Positions 1 to 10,774 of a stretch of DNA of 64,000 bases are shown here, one piece after another (position 1 is the stretch's first letter; every line of letters starts with the position of its first letter). Under the pieces are notes generated by a model that was given only the letters and a program-made list of their open reading frames with translations, was not told the origin of the DNA and did not search any database. The position numbers and the translations under genes are program-made. Source of the DNA: Prasinococcaceae sp. CCMP 1430 (lineage: Eukaryota; Prasinodermophyta; Palmophyllophyceae; Prasinococcales; Prasinococcaceae); contig RQSC01001262.1 in NCBI GenBank assembly GCA_013416795.1, forward strand, positions 1 through 64,000, read 5' to 3'.

Positions 1-195
1 CCCCGCCGCGCGTGCCGCACGCACGCCCGCCGGGGCACCGCTCGGACCCGCATCGCCGAGGCGAGCACCCGGGCCTCAACAGCCCAACCGCAATGCCTTT
101 TGACCTGCGGACAGGCCAAAAAAAAAATCTGCGCGCAATGCGGATCGCCTCGGGCGCTCGCAGCCGAAATCACACGCGCGGGCACGAACAGGAAC

Positions 196-217
196 CAAAA
201 AAAAAAAAAAAAAAAGA

Positions 218-272
<55 letters not shown>
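196..272. repeat. Interrupted poly(A) tract
   Basis: Two A runs separated by a single GACT interruption. The second run is about 48 bases. It sits in otherwise GC-rich nuclear DNA. No coding region ends just upstream inside the window, so I cannot tell whether it is the tail of a retroposed transcript whose body lies before position 1 or a simple-sequence expansion. Confidence 0.8.
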
Positions 273-275
<3 letters not shown>

Positions 276-1101
276 CTCACCCGGAACACGTTCCGTTTTT
301 TTTGAATCGCACCCGAAAAAGCTCGCCGACCCGGGGCATTGCTGGTGCTCTGTTCGGCTTCTGTCGCCATCGAATCGCACTCGAGAGAGCCGCAGCCGGA
401 GCGAACCCGGTTTGCTGCTGTCGTCATCATCAAAGTGCGCGTAAGAGGCAATGGGGAGCGACGCACGAGGTCAAAATGCATCTTCGTACGTGCATGGGAG
501 CGCACATCAGGATCAGTCACGTCACGTTCCCGGGAAACAACCAAAAAAAAAAAAAAACGCGAACCCGAGCTGACCCCCGAGCGCACCCGCGGGCGCGGCG
601 CGGTGCGATGCTGGGTGGGGGGGGCAGACCGCGCCGCCATAGTAGTCAAGTATGAACGCAAGCATGCACGCACAAAAAGCATAAGTAAGGCTGCGCCCCC
701 TCCGCTCCCTCGTTCCGCGGCTCCGCCCGGGCTGTCCTCCCGCCCTCCCTCCCGCGGGGCGCCGCGGCACCCCGCGCGGGGGGAGCTCGAGACAAGTGAG
801 CGGGCGGCAAGCGGGACGGGGGGAGGGATGCGTGTGCCTGTACCGGGCGCATGCCGCCCACGCCGCGCACAGGCACCGCCCCCACCCACCCACCCACCCC
901 TTCTCCGCGCGCGCACTCGCGCTGACCTGGCGCGCTCGCTCGCGCGCGCGCCCGTTCTTCTTTTTCGGACCGTGTTCTTTCTGCGTGCGCGCCTCGCATG
1001 CCCCGGCGATGCCGCGCGGCGTCCCCGTGCGCCTGCGCGCCAATGCCCCCCGGACCCGCGCCGTTCCCCGCCTCGCCGCTCGCAGCTCGCACGCATTATA
1101 G

Positions 1102-1982
1102 CGCTGCTGTGCTGCGAGCCCTCGCACGACGACGACTATGACTACGACGACGACTTCGACCCGGCGCCGCTGCATCGCGACCACCATCGCGTGGCGGCAG
1201 GCGCGGGCGGCGGCAGCCCCATGGGCACCGCGCTCGCGACCTACGAGAGCCCGTCGCTGCCGCGCGCGCCAGGTTCGCCGGCCCGTCCACCGCTAGCCCA
1301 GCACCTCGGCGCGACTGGGAGCAGCGGCGACTTCGATGGGCAGCAGCTCCCAGTCGACCAAGAGCAGCCGCAGGAGTCGACGCACCTGCTCGACTCGAAC
1401 CTGGACTCGGCACTGGGGGTGTCTTCGCGCGTGCGAGCGGTCAGCGGGCTGCGGCCTGGGACGCGGCACGCGCGCAACCTGTCCGAGAGCTCGGCCTTGG
1501 CGCGGGACGTGCGCCTGGCCAGCGCGCACAGGCGTACGGGCTCGCACGGCGCGCCGTACAGCTCGGACACCGGCGCGCTGCTGCGCGGGGCGACCGGGGA
1601 TGGCATCAGGCGCGCGGGAAGCTCGAGCGGCGCGGAGCTCGGCAGTCTGCCGCTGTCGCTCCCGCCCGCGACGCGCGAGCAGCGCGAGGAGGCGCGGCTC
1701 AAACGCTCCGCCGGCGCAGCCTCCGGTGCGGCGTCCGCGCCTGTGGGGGCATCCGTCTCGGGGCCTGGCCGGGCGTTCCTCGAGCGCTACGGAAAGGGCG
1801 ACAGCGTCGACTTCGACGCCGACTGCTGCCCGACGTGCCTGGAGGAGTACACCGCCGAGAATCCGGCGATCGAGACGGCGTGCGGGCACAGGTTCCACTT
1901 GTCGTGCATATACGAATGGAGCAACAGGAGCGATGCCTGTCCCATCTGCGCGTCCGCCATCTCATTCTCGGAGAGCGCGTGA
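1102..1982 (+). CDS. RING-H2 finger protein, likely E3 ubiquitin ligase (5' end uncertain)
   Basis: The C-terminus holds a RING-H2 finger: C-x2-C at codons 1827 and 1836, then Cys-x-His-x2-His-x2-Cys and a final C-x2-C before the stop at 1980-1982. The segment CPTCLEEYTAENP with HFHLSC-type and CPIC motifs closely follows the plant family of Arabidopsis At3g02290, which are membrane-anchored RING-H2 E3 ligases starting MG..CC. Here the in-frame ALLCCEPSHDDD at about 1101-1136 resembles that start, and an AG at 1100-1101 could be an acceptor, so a short first exon upstream is likely. The first in-frame ATG inside this exon is 1221. The middle is low-complexity, rich in Ser, Ala and Arg. E3 activity is inferred from the finger; the first exon is not identified. 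Confidence 0.75.
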
Positions 1983-2374
1983 CCGCGCGGGGGCTCCCCT
2001 CCCCGCTCGCGCCGCTCGCGCAAACCGCGCGAGAAGCCCCCTTTTCCACTGCACGCGCACCGAGCGCTGCGGTGGGGGCGGCCCCGCGGCCTGTACCATA
2101 CATCTCAACTCGCGGCGGCACAACACGGCGTGACCTCATTGCATTTCTCATTTTGTCCGGATGTTACAGTATGTAAGTTCGAAGGTGGCTCAGAGGTGGC
2201 CTCATGCACACACACCTGAAATCCGCCCCCCCCCCCGCGCCTCTCTCGCTCGCTCGCTCGCGCGCGCGCGGGCCCTCGCCCTCGCTCCCCCGCGCTCTCG
2301 CGCCCGCCGCGCGGCGCGGGCACCAGTTGCACTACAAAAATATATATGTACATCTTACTCGACTCGAAGTGGGG

Positions 2375-3249
2375 TTACGCCGACGGGGACGGCGAGTGCC
2401 CTTCCCGGGGCGCGCGCTTACCCGCGTCGTATTTGACGGGCTTGAAGGGCGTGCCTGGTAGGGTTGCCGCGGCCCCGAGCGCCTCGACAACGCCCTGGTC
2501 GCCGTTTTCGCACCACCGCGCCCACAGCGGCGAGAGGGCCACCACGTTGCCCACCACCACCAGCGTGGGGCTTTGGAGCTCGGCACTCGCCACGCGCTCG
2601 GGCAGCTCGCCGAGTGTGGAGAACACCGTGCGCTGCTGCGGCGTCGTGCCGCGCTCGACGGCCACCGCCGGGGTGTCGGCGCCGAGGCCGCTGCCGACCA
2701 TCGCGGACACGACCTCTGGCAGCGTCTGCAGGCCCATGTACACGCACGTGGTGGTGTCCGGGTCGGCGTGGCGGGCGGCGAGCTCGGCGGGCGAGTCGCC
2801 GTCGGCGCGCGTGTGGCCCGTCAGGAAGCGAACCGAGGTGGCCACCCCGCGGTGCGTCTGCGGGATGCCCAGCGCCGCGCAGATGCCCGCAGCGGCCGTC
2901 ACTCCGGGCACGCAGTTGATCTCGAGGCCGCGCGCGGCGAGGTACTCCATCTCCTCGCCGCCGCGCCCGAAGACGAACGGATCGCCGCCCTTGAGCCGCA
3001 CGATGGTCTGGCCCGACGCGGCGAAGTGCCCCAGCAGTGTGTGGATCTCCTCCTGCGTGCGCGTGTGCTGGCCGCTGGCCTTGCCGACGTACACCATGCG
3101 CGCGCCCGCGTGGACCATTTGGAGGATCTCGGGCGAGACGAGGCGGTCGTACAGCACGATGTCCGCCGTTTGCATGAGGCGCAGCGCCTTGAGCGTCAGC
3201 AGCTCAGGGTCGCCCGGTCCCGTGCCGACGAGCCACACCGACGCGTCGA
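2375..3249 (-). CDS. Uroporphyrinogen-III C-methyltransferase (SUMT), last exon
   Basis: This enzyme transfers two methyl groups from SAM to uroporphyrinogen III to give precorrin-2, the entry to siroheme synthesis and so to sulfite and nitrite reductases. The protein shows the SUMT/CobA signatures in order: VWLVGTGPGDPELLTLKAL at the N-terminal edge, then VLYDRLV, IVRLKGGDPFVFGRGGEE (SAM-binding region), CVPGVTAAAG and a final VVGNVV strand. It is a single-domain type with no CysG oxidase/chelatase part. The recognised domain starts just inside a minus-strand AG at 3251-3250, so the upstream open frame (to 3466) is probably intron and the N-terminal, possibly organelle-targeting, exon lies further upstream. 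The C-terminal tail after the domain is not conserved as far as I can tell. Confidence 0.85.
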
Positions 3250-3552
3250 CTAGGCCGCCGCCCCCCCCGCGCGCGCGACCGACGTCGCCTTTCTCTTGTT
3301 TTCTCCCCCCAGCCCTTTTCAAACTCCGTTGGCGGCGGGAGCGCCCGCGAGCCCGCCGTGCCACATCCACATCCACAGACAGGGCTACGCGTGCGCCCCC
3401 CGGCCAACCAACCAACCCTCCGCACGCCCGTCCGGGTCGTTTCCCCGCACACCAGGGACCAGGCACGCGGACCCCGAACGGTCACCTCCGGCACACCATC
3501 GATCGATCCACGCCGCGCCACGACCCGACCGGCCGCGGGGTAACGGTTTGAG

Positions 3553-3588
3553 TTTAGGGTAAAACCTCTTTAGGGTTATTATTATGGG
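3553..3588 (+). repeat. Telomere-like degenerate motif, left flank
   Basis: Two TTTAGGG-like units separated by AAAACCTC and followed by an AT-rich stretch ending TTATGGG. A related motif occurs in opposite orientation at 47904-47948 in the other nuclear flank. Confidence 0.6.
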
Positions 3589-3664
3589 TGGCGGCGCCGC
3601 GCCGCGCCGCGCCGCGCGCCCGCGGCCGAGCCCCGGCTGGAGCCAGATCAAACCGAACGCATTC

Positions 3665-3716
3665 GCGTTGGTTGGTTGGTTGGTTGGTTGGTTGGTTGGT
3701 TGGTTTGGTTGGTTGG
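3665..3716 (+). repeat. (TTGG)n tetranucleotide microsatellite
   Basis: About twelve consecutive TTGG units with one TTTGG interruption. The whole interval from 3589 to about 4740 holds no gene I recognise. It contains GC-rich stretches, a CG dinucleotide run near 3885-3900 and an AT-rich patch near 4330-4380. Confidence 0.9.
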
Positions 3717-4743
3717 CGGCCTCGGCCGGGCTCGCGCGCGGCGGCGTGTGCCCGCGCTGAACACACAAACAGACAGACAATCCCGCGACGGGCAGTGCGC
3801 GCGCGGCGATCCTTTCGTCGCCGTCGCTTCCGTTTTCAATCCGCTGCCCCATGACTGAATGAGCTGAACTGACGGCCGACCGAGCGCGCGCGCGCGCGCG
3901 CGGCGCGGCGCCGCGCCGACGCGGCCGGCGCCCCATCGCGCGGAGGTGGGGCAGCGCGGCGCACCCCTACAGCGGCCGGCGGGCACGCACGCGCCGAAAT
4001 CGCCCTTCCGCGCTTTCGCGGGGCCCCCCGGCCACACAAAAAGATCTCCGGTCGCCGCAGAAGCAGCACACCGCGCGCTTTTTTCCAGTTGCATTTGATA
4101 CGACCCAACGCAATGAGGAATGACCTATCGAGGGCACTCCACATGCGCGCTAAAGGCAACCAGAAGTGACGTACCGTGGTCGAAGACCCTTGCTAACAAA
4201 AAAACAAAAAGAATTGAGAGGTCGGAATGCGTGTCGAAGGACCCTTCAAATGAGAATGTGTCGCGCCGTCGCTTTTCCGCCCCGCGGCGCGGAAGCGCGC
4301 GGAGCGTGGCGCGAATGATGGCGAATTCTAATGCGTCTCACACCAAATTAAAAATAAAAATAAAAAAATCAAAATCGCGTAGGGGGTCCGTTGATGTGAC
4401 GCCGCGCGTGCGGCGGCGACGGCGAGGCGTTTTTTTTGCGCGCGTCGCAGCGATTTCGAACGTGCTGTGATGGATGGCGTTTGATTTTCTTTTTTTTTTG
4501 GCGTGCGAACGTCGTCGCGAGCCGTGTGCCGTGGCCGTGCGTGCGACGCGTGCGTTCTGATGGCCATCACAGACAGCAGCCCTTCGCCCCCCCAAAAAAA
4601 AAACGTGAAAAGTCGGGCGGGTTTGGTATCGCGGCTGAGGGCGGGGCGCAAAGAGGGTTTGCGACGCGCCACAGCGCCGCGCGGCGCGCCGCCCCACCCC
4701 ACCCGCCCTCCCTCGCCCGTCCCCCGGCGCTCACACTCGATGG

Positions 4744-6537
4744 GTGGACACGGCGCGCTCGTCGCGGCGCTGCGCAACCCTGAGCGCTCGCGCGCGTGGC
4801 GGCGGGGGGGGGAGGCGCCGCGGCGGGGGAGGAGGCGAGGCCGACGCGGCGGGCTCCTCGCTCGAGGACCTGATGGCGCTGCGCGCGGCCAAGGCGGCGT
4901 CGCTGCGCGACGGAGGGCGCGAGCCGTACGCGTACACCTTCGACCGAAGCCACTCATGCGCCGCCGCGGCTGAAAAGGGCGCGTCCATCGCCGATGGCGA
5001 GGTTGCAGACGTCGCCGACTGCGTGGCCGTCGCCGGGCGCGTCGTGAGCAAGCGTGTGATGGGCAAGCTCTCGTTCATCGGCCTGCAGGACGAGACGGGC
5101 TCGCTGCAGCTGTACGTGGACAAGAAGCGCGTGGGCGCGGCCGAGGCGGCCGCAGCCGGCGGCGAGGACGACGTGGAGAGCGCCTTTGCACGCGTGAAGC
5201 GCACCGTCGACGTCGGCGACATCGTGGGCGCGCGTGGCTCGCTGCGCCGCACCAACAAGGGCGAGCTCAGCGTGGACTGCGACAGCCTCGAGGTGCTCAC
5301 CAAGGCCATCCGGCCGCTGCCCGACAAGTGGCACGGCCTCACCGACACGGAGACGCGGTACCGTAAGCGCTACGTGGACCTCATCGCCAACCGCGCCACC
5401 ATGGACACGCTGCGCAAGCGCGCGCAGTGCGTGTCGGCCATTCGCACCTTCCTGGAGGGGCGCGGCTTCATCGAGGTCGAGACGCCCGTGCTCGAGGCCT
5501 CGGCGGGAGGCGCCGACGCGCGCCCCTTCACCACGCACCACAACACGCTCGACGCCGATCTCACGCTTCGCATCGCCACCGAGCTGCACCTGAAGCGCAT
5601 GGTGGTGGGCGGCTTCGAGCGCGTCTTCGAGCTGGGCCGCGTGTTCCGCAACGAGGGCGTGAGCACGCGCCACAACCCCGAGTTCACTTCGATCGAGCTG
5701 TACCAGGCGTACGCCGACTACGACGACATGATGGAGATCACGGAGGAGATGGTTGCAAACTGCGCGCGCGGCGTCTGCGGCTCGACCTCCATCGAGTACC
5801 AGGGCACTGCCATTGATCTGTCGCCCCCCTTCAGGCGCGCCCCCATGCACGAGCTCGTGCATGAGGCGTGCGGTGTGGACTTTCGCGCGCCCGAGCTGCT
5901 GGGCGATCGCGACGCGTCGGCCGCCGCCGCGGCGGCGGCGCTCGAGGCGGCGGGGTGCGCCGCGCGCGACGTGCGCGCTGCGGCCAGTGCTCCAACAGCC
6001 GGCCACGCGCTCAACGAGGTGTTCGAGGCGCTCGTGGAGCCCACGCTCGTCCAGCCGACCTTCGTCACGTGCCATCCGGTGGAGATCTCCCCGCTGGCCA
6101 AGCCGCACCGCTCGCTCCCGGGTGCCACTGAGAGGTTTGAGCTCTTCGTTGTGGGGCGCGAGCTTGCCAACGCGTTTTCGGAGCTCACCGACCCTGCCGA
6201 GCAGCGCCGGCGCCTCGAGGCACAGGTGGCCTCGCACGCGCAGAAGCGCGAGGCCGCCAAGGGCGATGCGGAGCTGGCGTACGACGTCGAGGTGGACGAG
6301 GACTTCCTCGAGGCGCTCGAGTACGGCATGCCGCCGACTGGTGGCATGGGGCTTGGCGTTGACCGCCTGGTGATGCTTCTCACAGACTCGGCGAGCATCC
6401 GCGATGTTATCGCCTTCCCACTGCTCAAGAAGCCCAAGGGCAATGAGGAGGCGCAGGCGGACGGCCAAGCTGGGAGCGCGGGGGAGGCGGATGGCTCGCA
6501 GAAGGACGACGACGAGGCTGGGGCGGCTACCGCCTGA
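4744..6537 (+). CDS. Lysyl-tRNA synthetase, class II (5' end uncertain)
   Basis: This enzyme charges tRNA-Lys with lysine using ATP. An N-terminal OB-fold anticodon-binding domain ([13 protein letters not shown], about residues 105-117 of the open frame) is followed by the class II catalytic core: motif 1 ([13 protein letters not shown]), motif 2 ([15 protein letters not shown], codons from about 5611, then [10 protein letters not shown]) and motif 3 ([13 protein letters not shown], near 6340-6378). [20 protein letters not shown] is the diagnostic LysRS linker, and it looks bacterial/organellar in style. A charged, low-complexity tail follows the core. The open frame begins at a GTG at 4744; the first in-frame ATG is 4873 and lies close to the OB fold. 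The G-rich stretch 4800-4850 may hide an intron or a homopolymer length error, so a targeting peptide cannot be read. Confidence 0.9.
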   Translation: MDTARSSRRCATLSARARGGGGGRRRGGGGGEADAAGSSLEDLMALRAAKAASLRDGGREPYAYTFDRSHSCAAAAEKGASIADGEVADVADCVAVAGRVVSKRVMGKLSFIGLQDETGSLQLYVDKKRVGAAEAAAAGGEDDVESAFARVKRTVDVGDIVGARGSLRRTNKGELSVDCDSLEVLTKAIRPLPDKWHGLTDTETRYRKRYVDLIANRATMDTLRKRAQCVSAIRTFLEGRGFIEVETPVLEASAGGADARPFTTHHNTLDADLTLRIATELHLKRMVVGGFERVFELGRVFRNEGVSTRHNPEFTSIELYQAYADYDDMMEITEEMVANCARGVCGSTSIEYQGTAIDLSPPFRRAPMHELVHEACGVDFRAPELLGDRDASAAAAAAALEAAGCAARDVRAAASAPTAGHALNEVFEALVEPTLVQPTFVTCHPVEISPLAKPHRSLPGATERFELFVVGRELANAFSELTDPAEQRRRLEAQVASHAQKREAAKGDAELAYDVEVDEDFLEALEYGMPPTGGMGLGVDRLVMLLTDSASIRDVIAFPLLKKPKGNEEAQADGQAGSAGEADGSQKDDDEAGAATA

Positions 6538-6893
6538 GTGAGAGGGGCGGGCGCGCAGTCGCCGCGTATTGTGGCGCTGCGTGCATGTGCTGCGATAAAG
6601 ATATGCGGTGCCGACTTCTTGCCTCTTGCGCAGGCCGCGCAGCTCTTTAGCATCGCGCCGCGACTCAGGGCCGTCAGCCGCAGCCGAGTCCGAAACCCCG
6701 CGATGCGCCGGCGTGTAGATCGAGGTGCACTGGTGGATATGAGTGAGGGATCATATAGAATGCGCGGGAAAAATCGTAGCCGCGACGACGCTACGCACAC
6801 CAAATCATGCTGGTATAATTTATCATGTGCCCCAGTTCCTCGGGCACAGCACGTCCGATCGGCGTGCGCGGCCGAGGGATGCCCACTCTACGC

Positions 6894-8266
6894 TCATCCC
6901 GTGCGCGGCGGCGGCACTGCCTGGGCAGGCGCGCGTGCGGGCAGGGCGGGCTCAGAGTCGGCAGCGCCCTTCCTCTGCGCCAGGACCTGGCGGAGCCTAT
7001 CAGCTGCGACTGCGTCCTCCTCCACGGTGGCGGGAATGCGAGTGAAGAAAAGCGCGAGCCGGCTGCTGCCGAGGCGCTCGGCGAGCTTGCGCAGGCGCCC
7101 TTGCAGAGGCGGCGGGGCGCCGCCGACGCCCTCGAGGTGCGGGTACGTGTCGAACAGCCTAAGCGTGGTGAGCACCGAGTCTGTGACGTAGGCGACGGCA
7201 CCACTGGCGAGCGCCAAACCGCCATGTCCACAGACGCCACGAAAGTTCACGCCATGCAAAAAAGACACTGTGCTATCGTTCTCCTCGACCCTGTGCGCGG
7301 GCGCGAATTGCAGAGAGGGTCAGCGATGCATTGGGGTATGCGTAGTCTCGAGGAATGAGGCGAGGGGGCGGGGGGGCTGCCTCTGGCAGTGCGAACGCAC
7401 TTCGGCAGCATGTGTGGAAAGAGCACTATGATCACCGCGACGATAATGGAAATGAACGCCATGTGGTGCAGGCCGCCCCAGCAGCGCCGCTGGGTGGCAC
7501 AGCCGATACAGCACGCGGGTAGGCCGTCGAAGGCGTAGTTGCCTATCAGGTCGATGGAATTGCTGACGTCCTGGGACACGTGCAGGGGCCAAGTCTCCTC
7601 CTTCCCGAGCACGCCAGCGGTGAGTGGCTGTCGCAGCTCGGGCGCACTGACTGCTTGGCGAAGCTTGTGTGCCATTGGCTCAAACGAACCCAGCGGGAGG
7701 CGCGTGCTGCTGTCTTTCTCGTGCCTGGGGGATTGAGGGTGGTGTTTTGGGGGGTAAAGGTGTCAACGAGGACATCGGCTCGTCATGCAAGCGACGATCG
7801 CTGCCCGCGTACCCATGCATCTCGCTCGGTGGGGCGCGCGCGCCGGGCCAAACTCAGTGTTTTTGGGGGGCGGGCTCGTGGATCTTTTTGCGCGTACGCA
7901 CCACGCGGCTTCGCTCACGAGGCTCCCGCAATCGGGGCACCTGTGGCTTGGAGGCTTGGCGTCGCGTGCGAATGGGCAGCGCGCTTCGCCTCCATCGCTC
8001 CCTGCAAGCTGCCAGCGCGCCCAGGGCTTGCACGACAGTGATGCTTCCACGGTGTAGCCGACGAGCGAGTACACGTGCGCGCAGGCGGCGACCGCTGCGA
8101 TGAAGATCGTGACCAGTGCGACGGGATCTTTCTCAAGCACCGAAACTGGCGCGTACATCGCCGACAGCCACACCAGCGGCGCTTGCGCGAGAAACAGGAG
8201 CATGACGCGCTTGCTTCCGAAGTATTTCAGCAAGCCCGAGAGGGACATCATCACTTGAAGAAGCAT
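6894..8266 (-). CDS. Unrecognised multi-exon membrane protein (tentative)
   Basis: Three minus-strand coding-like segments follow each other. The first begins with ATG at 8266 and has two hydrophobic stretches (VMLLFLAQAPLVWLSAMYA and VALVTIFIAAVAACAHV). The second begins near 7710, after a plausible acceptor (GACAGCAG), and ends in a membrane segment (MAFISIIVAVIIVLF) near 7420. The third runs about 7260-6894 and is Arg/Leu-rich. The exon borders are not settled and I recognise no family, although hydrophobic segments around a short SNSIDLIGNYAF-like loop could suggest a small organelle membrane protein. The nuclear/mitochondrial junction at 8429 lies only about 160 bp upstream of its putative start. 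Confidence 0.35.
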
Positions 8267-8479
8267 GACGAGGCGTGCGCGTCGGCCGGTGCGCGACGCA
8301 GTGCCAGTCCCCCCGTCCTGTGCTACCGCGCGGAGATCGATACGCGCACGCGCACGTGCCGAGCCGCTGGCGCGGGGTCCCGGCGGTCAGTCGCCGCGTG
8401 CGTGTCGCGCAGTTGAGGGGGGCGGCGCGGGCAACCTTCATAGATAGGGTTAACCGGGTTTATAGAGGAAGTCTCCTGT

Positions 8480-8552
8480 GGTGGGTATAGCTCAGTGGTT
8501 AGAGCGTCTGTTTGTGGTATAGAAAGCGCGGGTTCGATTCCCGCTATCCGCC
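8480..8552 (+). tRNA. trnH: tRNA-His (GUG)
   Basis: Full cloverleaf. The anticodon loop TTGTGGT gives GUG. The extra G at -1 opposite C73, typical of tRNA-His, is present at 8480. A second copy lies in repeat A at 27398-27470. Confidence 0.9.
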
Positions 8553-8565
8553 CTTCCTTCAAGGT

Positions 8566-8636
8566 GGTCGTGTGGTCCAGGGGTAAGACAGGAGCCTGCA
8601 AAGCTCTTAACGGCGGTTCGACTCCGCCCACGGCCT
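8566..8636 (+). tRNA. trnC: tRNA-Cys (GCA)
   Basis: The acceptor GGTCGTG pairs with CACGGCC and the discriminator is T. The anticodon loop CTGCAAA gives GCA. Thirteen bases separate it from trnH. The second copy is at 27314-27384. Confidence 0.9.
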
Positions 8637-8839
8637 TTCTTTCGATCACCCAAACCCTCTTTCAGAAAATCCTGGTGGTCGAGAGAAAGGGTCTTCTAAA
8701 AAAAAAACATACTTGACCGCCTTTTCGGAAGCCCTTTTTTCTTGGAAAAGGTTTTTGTTTTTTCTTTCTGACAAGGAAACCCTTCGTCTGACCAACAAAG
8801 AAAATCCTTCATCTTTGTTTTTCCTTTGTTTTTTTGTTT

Positions 8840-9469
8840 ATGCCATCTACTCTTCCAATCGCTGGATTCGACCGACTTCTTTCAAAACTTTCTCCTAAGG
8901 CAGCCCAAGAACTTGCGGGTGGACCTGGTCTTACCCTTGCCTATGCTCTTCCAACCTCAGTGGACGGAATCCTTCTTCAGGATACCCACCTTCAGATTCA
9001 CCTTCGACCAAGTCAGTTGAAGGTTGTTCTTCGGTACCTTCGAGATGAGGAAAGTCTTCAGTACACAACGTTGACTGCGATAAACGTGGTTGATCGACCA
9101 ACTGCAGCCCTCCGGTTTGGTGTGGTCTACCAACTCCTTTCCTATACCTTGGAACACCGCCTTCAAGTGATCTGTCTTGTGAATGACCATGAGTCTCTTC
9201 CGAGTGTGGTTGATTTGTATCCGAGTGCCCAATGGTCCGAGTGTGAGAACTGGGATATGTTTGGAATCCATACCTTGGATCACCCAAACCTGTATCGCCT
9301 TCTCACAGACTATGGGTTTGAGGGCCATCCCTTGCGAAAGGATTACCCTCTCTCTGGGTTTACTGAGGTTCGATACGACGAAGACCTTCAACAAGTTGTG
9401 AGCACTCCTGTCGAACTCGCTCAGGAATATCGAGTCTTTGATTATGCTTCTCCTTGGAAAACCTTTTGA
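8840..9469 (+). CDS. nad9: NADH dehydrogenase subunit 9 (complex I, NuoC/30 kDa)
   Basis: A matrix-arm subunit of complex I. The protein of 209 residues contains the family signature WDMFGI followed by HPNLYRLLTDYGFEGHPLRKDYPLSG and ends in FDYASPW, as in plant NAD9. ATG at 8840 is preferred over the in-frame TTG at 8834. The TGA stop at this conserved end supports the standard code (TGA is not Trp). It is preceded by a T-rich leader as in most genes of this genome. An identical copy lies in the right arm of repeat A (27110-26481). Confidence 0.97.
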   Translation: MPSTLPIAGFDRLLSKLSPKAAQELAGGPGLTLAYALPTSVDGILLQDTHLQIHLRPSQLKVVLRYLRDEESLQYTTLTAINVVDRPTAALRFGVVYQLLSYTLEHRLQVICLVNDHESLPSVVDLYPSAQWSECENWDMFGIHTLDHPNLYRLLTDYGFEGHPLRKDYPLSGFTEVRYDEDLQQVVSTPVELAQEYRVFDYASPWKTF

Positions 9470-9622
9470 AAGAGAGAACCCTTCCTGAAAACAACCTTCT
9501 CAAAAAGAATTCTTGTATGGTTTTTTCCAAAAAAAAGACACATACTTGAAAATACGCGAAAGGATAGATATACTTGACTGTATGGGAAAGGATGAACATA
9601 CTTGAGAATAAGCGAAAGGGGT

Positions 9623-9711
9623 GGAAAAGTGGCTGAGTGGACGATAGCGCTGGTTTGCTAAATCAGTATACCGAGTCTTCGGTATCATGGGTTCGAATCC
9701 CATCTTTTCCG
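9623..9711 (+). tRNA. trnS: tRNA-Ser (GCU)
   Basis: Class II tRNA with a long variable arm (CCGAGTCTTCGG). The acceptor GGAAAAG pairs with CTTTTCC and the anticodon loop TTGCTAA gives GCU. The counterpart at 26239-26327 is present only as the reversed string and cannot form this tRNA. Confidence 0.9.
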
Positions 9712-9738
9712 GCACCCTTTCTCTTTGACAGAGAAGGC

Positions 9739-9811
9739 GGGGGTATAACTCAGTTGGTAGAGTGTTTGCTTTGCACGCAAGAAGCCATCGGTTCGAATCC
9801 GGTTATCTCCA
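9739..9811 (+). tRNA. trnA: tRNA-Ala (UGC)
   Basis: The anticodon loop TTTGCAC gives UGC. The acceptor GGGGGTA pairs with TATCTCC, including two G-U pairs, with discriminator A. No readable copy exists in the right repeat. Confidence 0.85.
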
Positions 9812-9909
9812 CTTTGGTTTCTCGGAACCGAAGGGTTTGTTTCTGAGAGACTTTTTTCAACCAAGACCTTCTTTCTCAGGGTGTACACAGGTGAGCGTCT
9901 GCGAAAAAG

Positions 9910-9981
9910 GCCCTTATGGCTCAGTGGTAGAGCGCACCCATGGTAAGGGTGAGGCCCCGAGTTCGATCCTCGGTAAGGGCT
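9910..9981 (+). tRNA. trnT: tRNA-Thr (GGU)
   Basis: The anticodon stem CACCC/GGGTG encloses ATGGTAA, giving GGU. The acceptor GCCCTTA pairs perfectly with TAAGGGC. No readable copy exists in the right repeat. Confidence 0.88.
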
Positions 9982-10141
9982 CCCCCTTCTTGAAATCTTT
10001 TCTTGGGTTCAAAGGTGGATCAAAAAAGTCTTTTCTTTTAAAGACAGGGTGACTGACCTTTTCTTTGGTTTCTAAGAACCGAAAAAGACACAGACTTGAG
10101 GGTCTGCGCGAAGGATGGACATACTTGAGCGTCTGCGAAAA

Positions 10142-10214
10142 GGGTGCTTAGCTCAGTTGGTAGAGTGTGTCCCTTACAAGGATACTGTCAGCGGTTCGAG
10201 TCCGTTAGCACCTA
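10142..10214 (+). tRNA. trnV: tRNA-Val (UAC)
   Basis: The anticodon loop CTTACAA gives UAC. The acceptor GGGTGCT pairs with AGCACCT and the T arm is GCGG/TTCGAGT/CCGT. No readable copy exists in the right repeat. Confidence 0.88.
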
Positions 10215-10394
10215 CAAAAAACCTTCTTTCTCGGGAAAAAAGAAAAAAGACAGATTTTTGACCCTCTGGGAAAGGATGGGTATACTTGAGGGTCTGCGAG
10301 AAGGGTATCCATCCTTGAGCGTTTGCGAGAAGGGAAGAAGGTGAAAGAGTCTTCCCTTTTGTTTTTTCCTCTCTCCTTTTTTTTCATCTTTTTT

Positions 10395-10745
10395 ATGGAT
10401 TTTGGTTCTGTTTTTGTTCTTCTCTTGATTGCCGCTGTTCTTGCCCTTGCTATTCTTGCTGCCTCCCTTCTTGTGGGTCAACCTCGACGAGCAGACATTG
10501 ATACCGAAGCTGCCTATGAGTGTGGGTTCGAGCCCTTTGATGATGCTCGAGGCCGGTTTGATATTAAGTTTTACTTGGTCGCCATTCTTTTCATTATCTT
10601 TGATTTGGAGGTTTCCTTCCTTTTCCCTTGGGCTCTTTCTCTCAGTCACACAGGAATCTTTGGGTTTTATGTGATGATGGTCTTTCTCGGTGTGCTGACC
10701 GTGGGATTCGTCTACGAGTGGACCAAAGGTGCCCTTGATTGGTGA
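10395..10745 (+). CDS. nad3: NADH dehydrogenase subunit 3 (complex I)
   Basis: A membrane-arm subunit of 116 residues with three hydrophobic segments. The matrix loop contains the conserved [20 protein letters not shown] motif, whose Cys becomes exposed in the deactive state of complex I, followed by the acidic helix start FDLE. ATG at 10395 follows a poly-pyrimidine leader; the stop is TGA. The copy in the right arm of repeat A (25555-25205) encodes the same protein, but its upstream leader there is the polarity-reversed block. Confidence 0.97.
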   Translation: MDFGSVFVLLLIAAVLALAILAASLLVGQPRRADIDTEAAYECGFEPFDDARGRFDIKFYLVAILFIIFDLEVSFLFPWALSLSHTGIFGFYVMMVFLGVLTVGFVYEWTKGALDW

Positions 10746-10774
10746 AGATTCTTTTTCCTTTCTTTTTTTGCTCG

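Noticed and set aside
339-1100. Reading the RING protein from the first codon of its open frame
   Set aside because: This part is low-complexity, lacks family similarity and is better explained as upstream region or intron.
3290-3312. A plus-strand splice acceptor (pyrimidine run ending CCCCAG)
   Set aside because: No plus-strand coding region follows; the adjoining gene is on the minus strand.
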